Shown in pieces: positions 8,319 to 17,550 of a stretch of 21,738 nucleotides of DNA; positions within the stretch are counted from its first letter, which is position 1; each line of letters starts with the position of its first letter. The translations under genes were made by a program, and so were the position numbers. Source of the stretch: Pinguiococcus pyrenoidosus. Its lineage: Eukaryota; Sar; Pinguiophyceae; Pinguiochrysidales; Pinguiochrysidaceae. Location of the stretch: assembly GCA_019677205.1 (NCBI GenBank), contig JAAMXY010000652.1:1-21738 (forward strand), written 5' to 3'. The notes beneath the pieces are model-generated. The model was not told the origin of the DNA. It searched no databases and saw nothing but the letters and a program-made list of their open reading frames with translations.

Positions 8319-11300
8319 ATGTCGAGCTACGAGGTATTTGGGCGCTGCACGCGCGTGCGCGACTATCGATCAATCCAGTCGGTGTGCAACGGGCTCAGCG
8401 CTCTCTCTCAGGTGTCTGCGGCGACGATTGCGGAGTACCTGGCGCCGCTGTACCTGGTGCTGCTGGGCCTGGTGGTGTGGGGAGTGCGCGAGTATGCCAA
8501 GAGAGACACCTTCACGTGGGACACGTACCTGTCCTGCGCCGGTGCCTACTTCTTTGGCTTCGGCATCTTGGTGCTGTTACCTCTGGATTTGTCCCTGGCC
8601 ATCACCGGCAGGCGCGAGGAGAACATTGAAGGATATGAGGTGCGTTCTCGCCTTTTTTGGGAGGGGTTTGGGGGCGGGGGCGCTCTGTGGTGGCTTTGTT
8701 TGATGGAGAGAGAGGAAAAGAGAAGGGGTGAAGAGAAAAGAGAAGCTGCGACGTGAAAGGCGAAATCCTTGCGAGAGCAAGAAAGCGCCGCAGGCGAAAT
8801 GCTTTTCCAACCATGATTTGGGCGACTTTGGCGTGAGACCACAATGCTCACCGAGGCGCTGACCTTTGCAGGAGCACGTGGAGGATGTGGAGAGCATCTA
8901 CCAAGTGTTTTTTGGGTTTTGCTTCGTGCTGTACTCCGTCATCATCGTCTTTCAGCAGTACTACCTGGACTCGGGCTACTTCACCATAAAGGACAAGCTG
9001 GTGGATGCGTTCTTCATGTGGCTCCGCTTCTCCGGGGCCATGGGCGTCTTTGGCTTGATCATCCTGATCACCGTGACGGCGGGCGGCTACGTGGATAGCG
9101 ACGATGCCATCGCTGTCCTGGCCGCCGTCGTCATCTCCGTCACCAACACCGTTGGCCTCGTCGCCATCGTCGTCCTCTTGGGCTACGCGGTGGTCGAGTT
9201 CCCCAAGTCCCTTTTCATGTCCACTCTGTACCACGAGCAGCTGCACAAGGTGGAGATGGCGTTCGCCACGGAGACCAAGATTGTGCAGGATGCCCGCCTC
9301 GACACCACGCAGACCGTTGCCGACATCTTCGCCACCATGGAGGTACGCTGATTGGTGTCGCTTCTGGAAGGCTGCCCGCACCGAGTGGGCACTCCCGCTG
9401 ACCTCGTTCCGAAAACCATGGCGACGAGCAGGAAGTGCGCCGGACGTGCCACCCGGGCCTGATCGCTGAAGGCGAGGCCGTCGTTGCCGAATGCCCGGAA
9501 GGCTACCGGGGCAGCAAGATTGGCCGCGTCATGCGGGACAGGAACGGCGACGTCACCACGTCCCAGCTTGCGGGCCTTCGGCAGCGCGTGAAGTGGAACA
9601 AGGGCTTCCTGCTGGCCAGCACGCGCCGCTGGGAGGAGCTTGCCATGGAGGCCTATCGCCTGCAGGACATCATCAAGAGCGAGAAGAACGACGTGATTCA
9701 CTGGTCGCCGCTCTTCTTCGACGGAGAGCCTGGCACGCCGGAGCAGAAGCGCTGGATCACTCTGCTCCGCCCTCGGCTGGTGCAGGTCGGCGCCATCGCC
9801 GCCGCGGTGATGTCCATCTTCGTCATCCTCGGCCAGATCGGCATGATGGTCGGCTACGGCAACGGCCTCTCGATCTGGAGCAGCGCCATCCACGCCGACA
9901 GCGCGAGCGGCGGCGGCATCGTGTGCTTCGCCATGTTCACCCTCGGATACTGCTCCTTCCTTGTCTTCTGGGCGGTCTCCCAGGTTCGCTTGACTTTCAT
10001 GGGCATCAGCATGATGGAGATCCTGGGCGAGCAGCAGACCACCGCCTACAGCATGCTGATGCATTCCTACGTCTGCTGTCGCCTCTGCCCGCCGCTGGCC
10101 TTCTACTACGCGTCCCTTGTGTTCGAAAGCGGCATCTTCGACGGAGACTTTCTCGAAGACGAGGTGGAGGGCCGGGATCGGCCGACCGCCTTCGCCAAGT
10201 TCTACGGAGAGCGCCTGGAGGTTGTGCCCTTCTTCGGCGACCACTTCGCCGTGTTCTTCCCGGCGATCATCCTCGGCGTCGCGGCCCTCCAGTCTGTGAA
10301 CTTCCTGAATCGCTTCTTCATCCTCATTCGCCTTCCGCAGCTGCAGTTTGGCGAGACCGTGCCCGACGACGGACTCCTGCAGGAGGGCAAGAAGCAGCTC
10401 TCGCGCCATCGGGCCTCGAAAGAACGCACGGTGCAGCGCGCCGCGCAGCGGGCGGGCTTCCGGGCCACCACAAAGAAGGGCTGGTTCTCGAACATTTCAA
10501 ACGTGGTGCTCGGCAACGCGACGTCGCTGGCTTCCCAAGATGAGATTGACGAAGGTACCCAGATCATCGCGGACGTGGAGAGCAAGTCGCTCACGCGGAC
10601 GGCGCCGCAGCCAATGGAAGGGGAATGCGAGCACAAGACTGTGACGGTGTTCGGCGTCGGGACGAGGTGGCAAACTCGGTACCTGAAGATTGCCGATGGA
10701 CACCTATCCTGGTGGGAGAGCAAGAAGGGTGCCGGCGGCATGCCCGACGACGTGATAGAGATGTCGAAGGTTGCGGGCATTGACGTGCATCGCAACTCCC
10801 GAGATGGCACCAAGGACGTCAAGCGCATCGACATCATCGTGGGGGAGAAGGACTATGAGTTCCGCTTCCCCACGGAGGACGAGGCTGCCAGTTGGCTGGA
10901 ATCGCTGCAGGGTTGGGCCGAGTGGTCCTCCACTGGAGGCGCCCTGGCTGGCGGCGCCGTGACTGGCGGCGCCTTCGCAACCGAGAATGCCGTGCTCGAC
11001 GACGACGAGGCCAAGACCAGCGGCGGTCCCGCTCCTGCCCTGGCGAACCAAGGTGGCGACCTGCTGGACTCGATTCGTATCGAAGGCTTCGACGACTTCG
11101 AGGCCGACAACCACCCCGCACACATCGAGGTAATCCAGTGTCTCGTGCCCCGCTGCCTTGGCCAGATCAGACGGACTGAAACGTTGCTTCCGCACAGGGC
11201 TACCTCAAGAAGAAGTCGAACAGCAAGCTCCGGCAAACCTGGCACGATCGATGGTTCTCGGTGGACCCCAAGACGAGGACGCTGAACTTCTACGAGACCT

Positions 11301-11512
11301 CGACATCACTGAACAACCCGCTTGGCAGCATTCCCTTGGCAAATGCTGTGGTTGAGCAGTACTTCAAGGAGGGACAGGAGAATGACCCCCGGCGCTTCAA
11401 TGTATCTGCCGCTGGACAGGACAAGCATAAGCTGATGGCGAAGAGCCCCGAAGAGGCGCAGTACTGGGTTTCGCTCCTGAAGGAGTGGTCTTCCTTCGCC
11501 GCCCGGAGGTAA
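8319..11512 (+). CDS. LMBR1-family nine-span membrane protein with two C-terminal PH domains
   Basis: Four exons (8319-8639, 8872-9342, 9432-11129, 11198-11512) give 934 residues. Hydrophobic spans near 38-58, 68-95, 117-137, 154-178, 186-216, 380-404, 425-447, 472-494 and 530-556 reproduce the nine-span LMBR1/LMBD plan. The large loop falls between spans 5 and 6, after the family signature GYAVVEFPKSLF. The part up to about 565 most resembles LMBRD2. After a basic linker come two pleckstrin-homology domains: about 666-762 (TVFGVGTRWQTRYLKIADG, ending in a WLESLQGWAEW helix) and 831-929 (GYLKKKS, WHDRWFSVD, AQYWVSLLKEW). A Gly/Ala-rich stretch separates them. PH domains usually bind phosphoinositides or proteins, so the tail should be cytosolic. 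I chose ATG 8319; another in-frame ATG at 8055 would add 88 residues of unlikely sequence. The ligand and the role are unknown. Confidence 0.88.
8640..8871 (+). other. Intron 1 of the LMBR1-family gene (232 nt)
   Basis: The donor is TATGAG|GTGCGT and the acceptor is TTTGCAG|GAG, phase 0. It is the longest intron in the window. Its middle is purine-rich (GAGAGAGGAAAAGAGAAGGGG). The join links span 2 to the extracytosolic or cytosolic loop before span 3 without a gap. Confidence 0.85.
9343..9431 (+). other. Intron 2 of the LMBR1-family gene (89 nt)
   Basis: The donor is ATGGAG|GTACGC and the acceptor is GAGCAG|GAA, phase 0. It lies in the long loop between spans 5 and 6. Confidence 0.8.
11130..11197 (+). 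other. Intron 3 of the LMBR1-family gene (68 nt)
   Basis: The donor is ATCGAG|GTAATC and the acceptor is CGCACAG|GGC, phase 0. It sits exactly at the start of the second PH domain (GYLKKKS), so that domain is encoded by its own exon. Confidence 0.85.
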
Positions 11513-11994
11513 TGTGCAGAAGATGCAGGTGGGCGTGATGGCTCTTGCAAGCGTGATTCGTTTGCTCGGAGGCATTGAACAGATGTCGGATCTGTCGAGA
11601 CAAGGTAGTTGAGGAAACTTTTTTTTCCGTACTGGAGACGCGGATGGCACGCAAATGCGCGTGCATTCGCTCTGGCCGTGAGCTATCCACGCTCTTCACG
11701 GCAGGTGTGAGTGGAGGAGGGTTTGTAGAAGATGCGATACGATTGGGTGTCCAGTATTAAGTCGCAGTTCCTGTATCAGCAAGCGACACGAATCAACCGG
11801 CGTTTCATGCCTACTGCTTCCTTTCTCCTCGCTCCCCGAGTTGCGGTGCCTGTTTGCGTCTGAAGCACAAGCTTCTCGAAGCTGGATCCTCGTGGAGAGC
11901 GCAGCATCTCAAGGTGAAGCAACGAGGTGAGATGCCTACGCTCAGAGAGCCGTGACGGGCGCGAACGCTGCTTGGCTTTCAGCACAAGTGCCGG
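11513..11994. other. Convergent spacer between the LMBR1-family and FAM133-like genes
   Basis: This 482-base region contains two 3' ends and no gene. Short frames across it have no domain character. No repeat or clear polyadenylation signal was seen. A short run of T at 11620-11627 and an AAGCTTCTCGAAGCT imperfect palindrome at 11869-11883 are the only structures noted. Confidence 0.55.
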
Positions 11995-12878
11995 CTAGTC
12001 GTCTTCCGAGCTGGACTCGTTCAGGAACGCCGACAACCTCACCGGTCCCGATGGCTCGTCCTCGGCTTCCTCCCGCCTGTGCTTCTTCTTCTTCTTCTTG
12101 CTCTTCTTCTTCTTCTTCTTCTTCTCCTTCTTGCGCTTCCGCTCCCCGCGGGCCTCGTCCTCCTCGGACTCCTCGCTACCGCTTTCGTCGTCCCTGTCGC
12201 GTGGCAGAGGAAGTTGGCAATGTGTTTTAGCGCCGCCGCGTTGCTGAGGCTCCCCCTGGTTTTCAGAGAGAACCACCAAACTATCCTTTGCACCCTCCGC
12301 GAACCTCTTCCGCTTGCGCTTCTCGCGCCGCTTCTGCGCCAGCATCCGCTCCCGCGCAGCGTCCAGCTCCTGGCGGTACGCCATCATCTCCTTCGTCTTC
12401 GCGCCCGCGAGGTCTAGTTGGTCCTGGCAGCTGGCGTTCAGCACCACTCATCCGAGAGCGATCTCCCCCTCTCTCTCTCCCGGGAAAACATGAACAGAGA
12501 AGGCCCTCCCACCTTGTGCTGCTCCTTGAACGTCTCCCACGTCGGGCGATTCGGGTTGTCGATGAAGTCCCGCACGGTTCTCTGCTCTCCGCCAGTGGCC
12601 ATCCGCATGAAGGCGTCAAACGTGGCGCTGGCGCCACCACCCGCCGCCTTCGCCGTGGCCGCCGTGGCGCTACTCTGCGGAATCTCGGCGTCAGGGCTCT
12701 GCGATGACCGCTTCACGGGGGGAAACTTCCCGGAAACCCCTCGACTCACCGATGGATTTCCGTCGCGATAGCGCTCAAACCGATTGTCCTCGAGGCGGCG
12801 ATCGGATAGCTTGGAGTAGTCGACCCCTGCCGAGCTTTGCAGCTCGTCCTTGCGCTCTCTGCGTCGTCTGGAAGACAT
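11995..12878 (-). CDS. FAM133-like lysine-rich nuclear protein
   Basis: Two exons (12878-12513 and 12423-11995) give 264 residues. The core around residues 101-150, TVRDFIDNPNRPTWETFKEQ followed after the splice by YRQELDAARERML, matches the conserved part of animal FAM133 proteins. In those, a short 'xxDYLNRPRPTWEEVKEQ' segment precedes a helical 'ELEKHREKLL' segment and a Lys/Ser-rich tail. Here too the tail is highly basic (a run of 20-odd mostly Lys residues near 217-239) and ends with an acidic, Ser-rich tip. Residues 1-100 are Arg/Ser-rich and unassigned. The function of FAM133 is poorly known; a nuclear, possibly spliceosome-linked role is inference from composition. The gene is head to tail with the ABC1-kinase gene and convergent with the LMBR1-family gene. 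Confidence 0.75.
12424..12512 (-). other. Intron of the FAM133-like gene (89 nt)
   Basis: The donor is CACAAG|GTGGGA and the acceptor is CTGCCAG|GAC, phase 0. The join restores the FAM133-type core, which continues across the splice from EQHK into DQLDLAG. Without splicing each half is in a different frame. Confidence 0.82.
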
Positions 12879-13506
12879 TTCAAACCGAGGGGACTGCGGG
12901 GGCCGAGGCCAGCGAGCGCGAGACGGAGCGGAGGGATCGGCTCTACAACGTCACTGAGGCGTCCGCGACGCCATGGCACATCGTGTGGGATGATTCAGAC
13001 GGGTTTCACGGTGTTCCCTCCTTTGCAAAAGGCTCAGTTTTGCGGCGCTGAAGGTGAGGGAAGCGGGGTCACTAGATTGTAGTATAGACTCCTGGCGCCA
13101 TTGGGTGTTGTACAAAATGAGATCGTTGGACCAAGGTTTGGCGGGGAATCCGGCGCGCAACCCAATGAGGTTCACTTGTAGTCAGTCACCCACAGACTTT
13201 CACAATCAAGGCGTTGGGATTTTGTTCGGCGGTCGACAAGGACAGAAGAGAGGCAAGAGACAACGACCAGAAGCAGAAGACAACGAACGAAGCACTTGTT
13301 CCGATCTGCAGAGTTTGCTGCACATCGACCTCGTCGACCCAAAAATCTACAACTGAGCTTCCCTGCTTAGTCCAGCCTCTTCCCGCGTCCTCGGTCCTTC
13401 TCCTCTATCAGCTCTTCAACACACGCCAACAAGCCGCTTGAACGGCGTGACTAGACTTCACGTCAAAACAGCAAGACTACACATCAAAACTAGCGATCTC
13501 TGTAAG
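12879..13506. other. Spacer between the FAM133-like and ABC1-kinase genes
   Basis: A 628-base region holding the FAM133-like promoter (left) and the ABC1-kinase 3' end (right). No gene is seen. Noted words are TTTGCGGCGCTG at 13039-13050 (also upstream of the PGRL1 gene), a TGGCGCCA palindrome abutting ATTGG at 13093-13104, and an imperfect 21-base tandem duplication at 13453-13494 next to the kinase stop codon. Confidence 0.55.
13453..13494. repeat. Imperfect tandem 21-base duplication after the ABC1-kinase stop codon
   Basis: Two 21-base units beginning AGACTTCACGTCAAAAC and AGACTACACATCAAAAC agree at 15 of their first 17 positions. They end 12 bases beyond the kinase stop codon on its strand, so they should lie in its 3' untranslated region. 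Confidence 0.55.
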
Positions 13507-16329
13507 CTACACAGTGGCGGCCGCGTTCGGAATCACCACCTTCCTCGGGAAAGGCGTTCGGCAGAACGCAGCGAAACGAAGCATCTGGCGACTGAAGAAC
13601 TTTGCGAATCGCCGAGAGAGCGCCTTCAGCTGATCGAAGAGCTCGGCACGGAGCGAATCGATCACCAGAAAGAGCCCGGCCGCCACGAGCGACGAGGCGC
13701 TCAAGACATTCGTTACGGACGAAAACGTGCGCGCCAGCTGCTTCCGAATCATCAGGCTTTTCACCCTTTTGGCCCGCCAGGACGGCGCGCCCTCCACGGC
13801 CGGTGCCGGCGCCTTGAGCTGCGTAAACGTGGACGCCACCTTCGGCTCCAGGGTCCAGTCCCCGTCAAAGGCGTCCACCGCCAGCGCTTCGGAGGCACTC
13901 GGCGCCATGTCCGCGGCACTGGCCACGCACTGCTCACGGGCCTGCCTCGAGCCCGTGAACAACCGGCGCGGACTGGTGAAGACGGCAGAGAGCAGAGCTC
14001 GACGCTGCGTCCGCGGAAGGCCCTGGCGCGCCAGGCGGAAGAGCCGCGCCGCGACACACCTTGCAATGAGCGGAGCATTGGCGTTGTACAGCACACGTCG
14101 CATCGCCTCCCCCTCGGGCTTCGAGAGCATGGTGTGCAGCATCTCCGAGCCGAAGCCCTTCACGCCGGACGGATCATCGTACCACTCGGGAAGGACCGTG
14201 GCTGTCTCCTCCTTGGGCGCATCGTCCTGACGATCGGCGACGCCCGCGGAGCGGACGAGATCCTGGAAGAAGTCCCATTGAAAGTTGCCTCGCTCGTCCA
14301 GCAGCAGCCCCAGCAACGCCTCCTTGCCACTGTTCGTGCTGGGCGTCAGGGCGCGCCGGAGAGCGTGAGGAGCCGCCGCCTCCATGGCGTTCAAGGGGGG
14401 ATCCAGGGTCTGCGCAAAGCCATCGAGTGTGACTATGCTACGAATCACAAAAATCATCCACGACGGCAGCACGAAGCGGTAGCTCAGGGACAGCATGCTG
14501 AGGTCCGTGGTCATCTCGCTGAAGCTCCTTCTCCGCTTGTTGCCGTTCTCGTCAAACCTCCTCGTCGAATTCAGGTGCTCCTCAAAAGCCGAGAGAAACT
14601 CCTGCTGGCTCACTTCTTTCCAGACCCCCGGAACGAGGCCGCTCGCACGTTCCCCCGTTCGCTTGTCCACCCAGACCGCCGGACGGGTGGGGACCAGGCC
14701 CAGGACCTTCATGTCCTTCAGGAAGGCCCCCCAGTCCTCCTGCAGACAGTGCAGAATGGCGCTTGCCATCGCTTCCATCTGCTCGTCGTTCACCTTGGTG
14801 ACCAGTCCGAAGTCGATGAGCGTCAGCCAGCCTGCCCAGTCCTCCGAGCCCGGCGCGACCACGCCCTTGCCCGGCCCCAGCGTCTCATTCTCGATGGGCT
14901 GGTACAGCATGTTCCCATGGTGTGGGTCCGCGTGCACCACGCCGGTGGTCAGCAGCTGCGCGAAGCACGCGTCCAGCGCGATTTGCACAGCTCGCCGCTT
15001 CTCGTTGCCCTCGAGAAGCGGCAGCTTCGTCCCCGAGATCCACTCCAGGGTCAGGACGGTGCGGCTCGTCATCTCCGGGATCGGCCTGGGTATTCGCAGG
15101 CCATTCTGGTTCGCGTGGTTGTGGGCGAAGAGGATCGCGTTCGCGCCCTCCTGCCGAAAGTCGAGTTCTCGCATCAGGCCGGCGCTGATCTCGGCGGTCA
15201 TGTCCTGGATGTCCGCCTCTTCGGAGAGGAGGCCGGCCGCACGGACCATCTTCAGGAGGAGTCTGATGCAGCAGACATCGGCTGCAACGAGAGCAGCGAC
15301 GTCCGGCCGGCGGACCTTGACAGCCACGTCAACGCCGGACTTCGTCTTGGCCTTGTACACCTGGGCCATGGATGCCGCGGCCGTGGGGCTGTCCGGGAAC
15401 TCATCGAAGAGGTCCTCGGCCCTCGCCCCGAGGCCATCTTCGAGAATTCGCATCGCCTCGTCGGAATCGAACGGCTTGTTCGAGTCTTGCAGGACCGCCA
15501 GGGCCGCGGCCACCTCGTCGCCGACGATGTCTGGCCTCGTCGCGAGCGTCTGTGCGAGCTTGACGAACACCACGCCAAGCTTCGAGACGTTCTCCCTGAG
15601 GATGCGCGCCCGCTTCTCGTTGGCCCCGAACTCCGCGGCGGCGGCCTCGGAGTCCGCCTGGCCCGTGAACGCGTTCGCCGGCGCCGACTCGCCGCCCTGC
15701 TTGTCTGGCTTCTCCTCGGCCTTCCAGGTGTACGCGGTCATCGCGAACATGAAGAGGATCTGCGACATCCGCGATGCCAGCGCCCACGGCCGCGCGGAAA
15801 AGTGCTCCCACAGACGCGACATCTTCTCCTCGAAGGGGACATCCGCGGCGATCATGAACGACTCCGGGGCAAAGTCCAGCGTCCCCGCATTGGACAGCGG
15901 CTGCAGCGCGCTGGGGAGCGGTTGATGCTCCCGCGTCTCCGGCACCGGGATCGGCCCCACCTTTACGGGCAGCGGGCTCGTCAGGTCTTCCACTTTGAGC
16001 CCCACCGCCTTGCTGTGCTCTTTCAGCGTGACATCCCGCCCATGTCTCAGCGGCACGCCCGGTCTGTCCGTGGTGTCCATCGGGCTGGCCATGGCCATGC
16101 TGTCGTCGGCCTCCGCCTGTCCCACCATGACGTCCGAGGTCAGCGACTCCACAGTGTCCTTGCTGACCACATATCGGGCGCTCGGCGTGCGCTGGACGGG
16201 TCGCGCAGCACGAAAGGCTCCGGCGCAGCCGGCTTTGCTGAGCACGATGGCGACGCTGCAGACCAGCGCCAGTGGTCGTCGACGCGGGCGAGGGCCAGAA
16301 GCCCTAGCACGCTGTTGCAAAGGCGCCAT
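13507..16329 (-). CDS. Plastid-targeted ABC1/UbiB-family atypical kinase (ABC1K)
   Basis: An intronless 940-residue protein. Residues 1-38 look like a signal peptide, cleaved before Phe39 (GCAGA|FRAARP), then a basic transit region: bipartite targeting to a complex plastid. Kinase features in order: KLAQ at 257-260 (usual KxGQ, Gly replaced by Ala), the Ala-rich loop TAAAS at 316-320 that replaces a glycine loop, VAVK with Lys338, MRELDFRQEGANA at 386-398, HADPHHGN at 466-473 (usual HADPHPGN), and DFG at 506-508. An in-frame insert of about 20 residues separates the last two. The C-terminal 300 residues include a hydrophobic stretch near the end. Plastid ABC1 kinases mostly sit in plastoglobules and affect prenyl-lipid metabolism and stress responses; the substrate here is unknown. 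ATG 16329 is preferred over 16404 because it gives a normal signal peptide. It is divergent from the PGRL1 gene. Confidence 0.92.
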   Translation of the reverse strand: MAPLQQRARASGPRPRRRPLALVCSVAIVLSKAGCAGAFRAARPVQRTPSARYVVSKDTVESLTSDVMVGQAEADDSMAMASPMDTTDRPGVPLRHGRDVTLKEHSKAVGLKVEDLTSPLPVKVGPIPVPETREHQPLPSALQPLSNAGTLDFAPESFMIAADVPFEEKMSRLWEHFSARPWALASRMSQILFMFAMTAYTWKAEEKPDKQGGESAPANAFTGQADSEAAAAEFGANEKRARILRENVSKLGVVFVKLAQTLATRPDIVGDEVAAALAVLQDSNKPFDSDEAMRILEDGLGARAEDLFDEFPDSPTAAASMAQVYKAKTKSGVDVAVKVRRPDVAALVAADVCCIRLLLKMVRAAGLLSEEADIQDMTAEISAGLMRELDFRQEGANAILFAHNHANQNGLRIPRPIPEMTSRTVLTLEWISGTKLPLLEGNEKRRAVQIALDACFAQLLTTGVVHADPHHGNMLYQPIENETLGPGKGVVAPGSEDWAGWLTLIDFGLVTKVNDEQMEAMASAILHCLQEDWGAFLKDMKVLGLVPTRPAVWVDKRTGERASGLVPGVWKEVSQQEFLSAFEEHLNSTRRFDENGNKRRRSFSEMTTDLSMLSLSYRFVLPSWMIFVIRSIVTLDGFAQTLDPPLNAMEAAAPHALRRALTPSTNSGKEALLGLLLDERGNFQWDFFQDLVRSAGVADRQDDAPKEETATVLPEWYDDPSGVKGFGSEMLHTMLSKPEGEAMRRVLYNANAPLIARCVAARLFRLARQGLPRTQRRALLSAVFTSPRRLFTGSRQAREQCVASAADMAPSASEALAVDAFDGDWTLEPKVASTFTQLKAPAPAVEGAPSWRAKRVKSLMIRKQLARTFSSVTNVLSASSLVAAGLFLVIDSLRAELFDQLKALSRRFAKFFSRQMLRFAAFCRTPFPRKVVIPNAAATV

Positions 16330-17550
16330 AGTGAGTCCAGCGCCGCGTTCGGGCTTCCGTGGCGAAGTAGCAGTGCAAAGTGCAAAGCGCTGGCGCGCAT
16401 TCACACGGCCACCGCGGATCTCAGGCGTCGACTAGAAACCGCGGTCCTTTTGCACAGCGTCCCACCAAGAGTAGTTTGGAAGAGAGACGAGAGAGAGACC
16501 GGCGCCAGTGCGACTCCGGGCACGCAAGCGGAGGAGAGCCACCGCGGTGCGTGGTGGCAAGTGAGATGCGACATCGGACATTTTCATGTGGACGGGCGGC
16601 GCTAAAAACTTTGAATGGGATCATATTCCTATTGTGAAAGCGAATAGTTGGAGATAGAATTCAGCATGAATTCATGATGGGCCGTTGCAATAGGTCCGAT
16701 GCGGGAGCGGAAGCTTCAACTGTGGCGAGCTGCGCGACGGATGGACACTTGACCTCCCGAAGTTGGTAAGATTTTCGAATTTGGCAAACAGTCGCCGGAC
16801 TGAGGAGCGTATCTGCCGATTGGAGCCGCCTCAACGGTGGTCACTTGCCACGAGCCCGCTCGTGAAGCGGTTGCGGCGGCTGTGCTAGGCGTCCCGCGTG
16901 ACAGATGGCAAGAAAGGTCCTGCGTGCCGGTACTGAATAACATATCACAATGCTGCATACATGCATCCAATCAAGAGGCTACTCTTACTGATTCACTCAC
17001 ACATATTGGACAAACGACCCCAATATGCTTACAATAGCTTGGTGTCACCAATGTTAAGTCTTTCTACCTGCATTTCAAAATAATATTTTGAAATGTGCTT
17101 AAGATGCCATTCTATTGATCTTGAAATCTCCAGCGCAGCAACTTCACCCAAGACTCCCAACGTTGCGCTTGCGCACACGCATTCCCCGTCCAGCCCGAAA
17201 GTGTCTTTGCGGCGCTGGATTTTAGTGGTGTCAACGCCGCTCCACTCGTTCCCTCCCTTCCTCTGACCTGCAGACGGGCCAGAGAGCTTTGTTCTCGAAG
17301 GTACGATCCGTATCTCGCAGAGGCATCTGCGGCGCTACGGAAGATCGAAGAAGAATCCGCCGTTTTCGTGCGACGACGCGGCGTCCGGAGGAAATGGACT
17401 TCGCGGCGCACGGGCGGAAAGCCAGCTGTTGGCCTCTACTTCACGATTCTCACTTCCGTTCTTCTGGTGTGCGCCGCATGTTCTTAGGTCGAGAGGTCAG
17501 CGGACGCACGAGTCAGCCGCAGCCGCAGGACGAGGCCACGAGTTCAAAGG
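16330..17550. other. 1.2-kb divergent spacer between two plastid-protein genes
   Basis: No gene is recognised between the ABC1-kinase and PGRL1 start codons. The middle (about 16610-17100) is clearly richer in A and T than the flanks. It contains a 12-base palindrome CATGAATTCATG at 16665-16676 and a 25-base palindrome at 17071-17095. The word TTGCGGCGCTGGA at 17217-17229 is matched in inverted orientation (12 of 13) by TCCAGCGCAGCAA at 17129-17141. The last 300 bases before PGRL1 are GC-rich and probably 5' untranslated. The spacer may serve both genes. Confidence 0.6.
17071..17095. repeat. 25-base palindrome, CATTTCAAAATA arms
   Basis: Arms CATTTCAAAATA and TATTTTGAAATG are perfect 12-base inverted copies around a single central A. 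The element lies about 455 bases upstream of the PGRL1 start, in the AT-rich middle of the spacer. It could be a dimeric factor-binding site, a cruciform-prone sequence or chance in AT-rich DNA. Confidence 0.75.

Noticed and set aside
9183-10409. A 408-codon minus-strand open frame opposite the LMBR1-family gene
   Set aside because: It overlaps membrane spans of a well-supported gene and has the same antisense composition (His/Glu/Ala-rich) with no recognisable domain.
11995-12240. The CTTCTT-rich stretch near 12080-12130 as a non-coding microsatellite
   Set aside because: On the minus strand it encodes the lysine-rich tail of the FAM133-like protein in frame.
13438-16605. A 1055-codon open frame on the plus strand opposite the ABC1-kinase gene
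   Set aside because: It is antisense to a clear kinase with family motifs. Its translation is Arg/His/Leu-rich with no domain, as expected when a gene with GC-rich third positions is read in the complementary frame.
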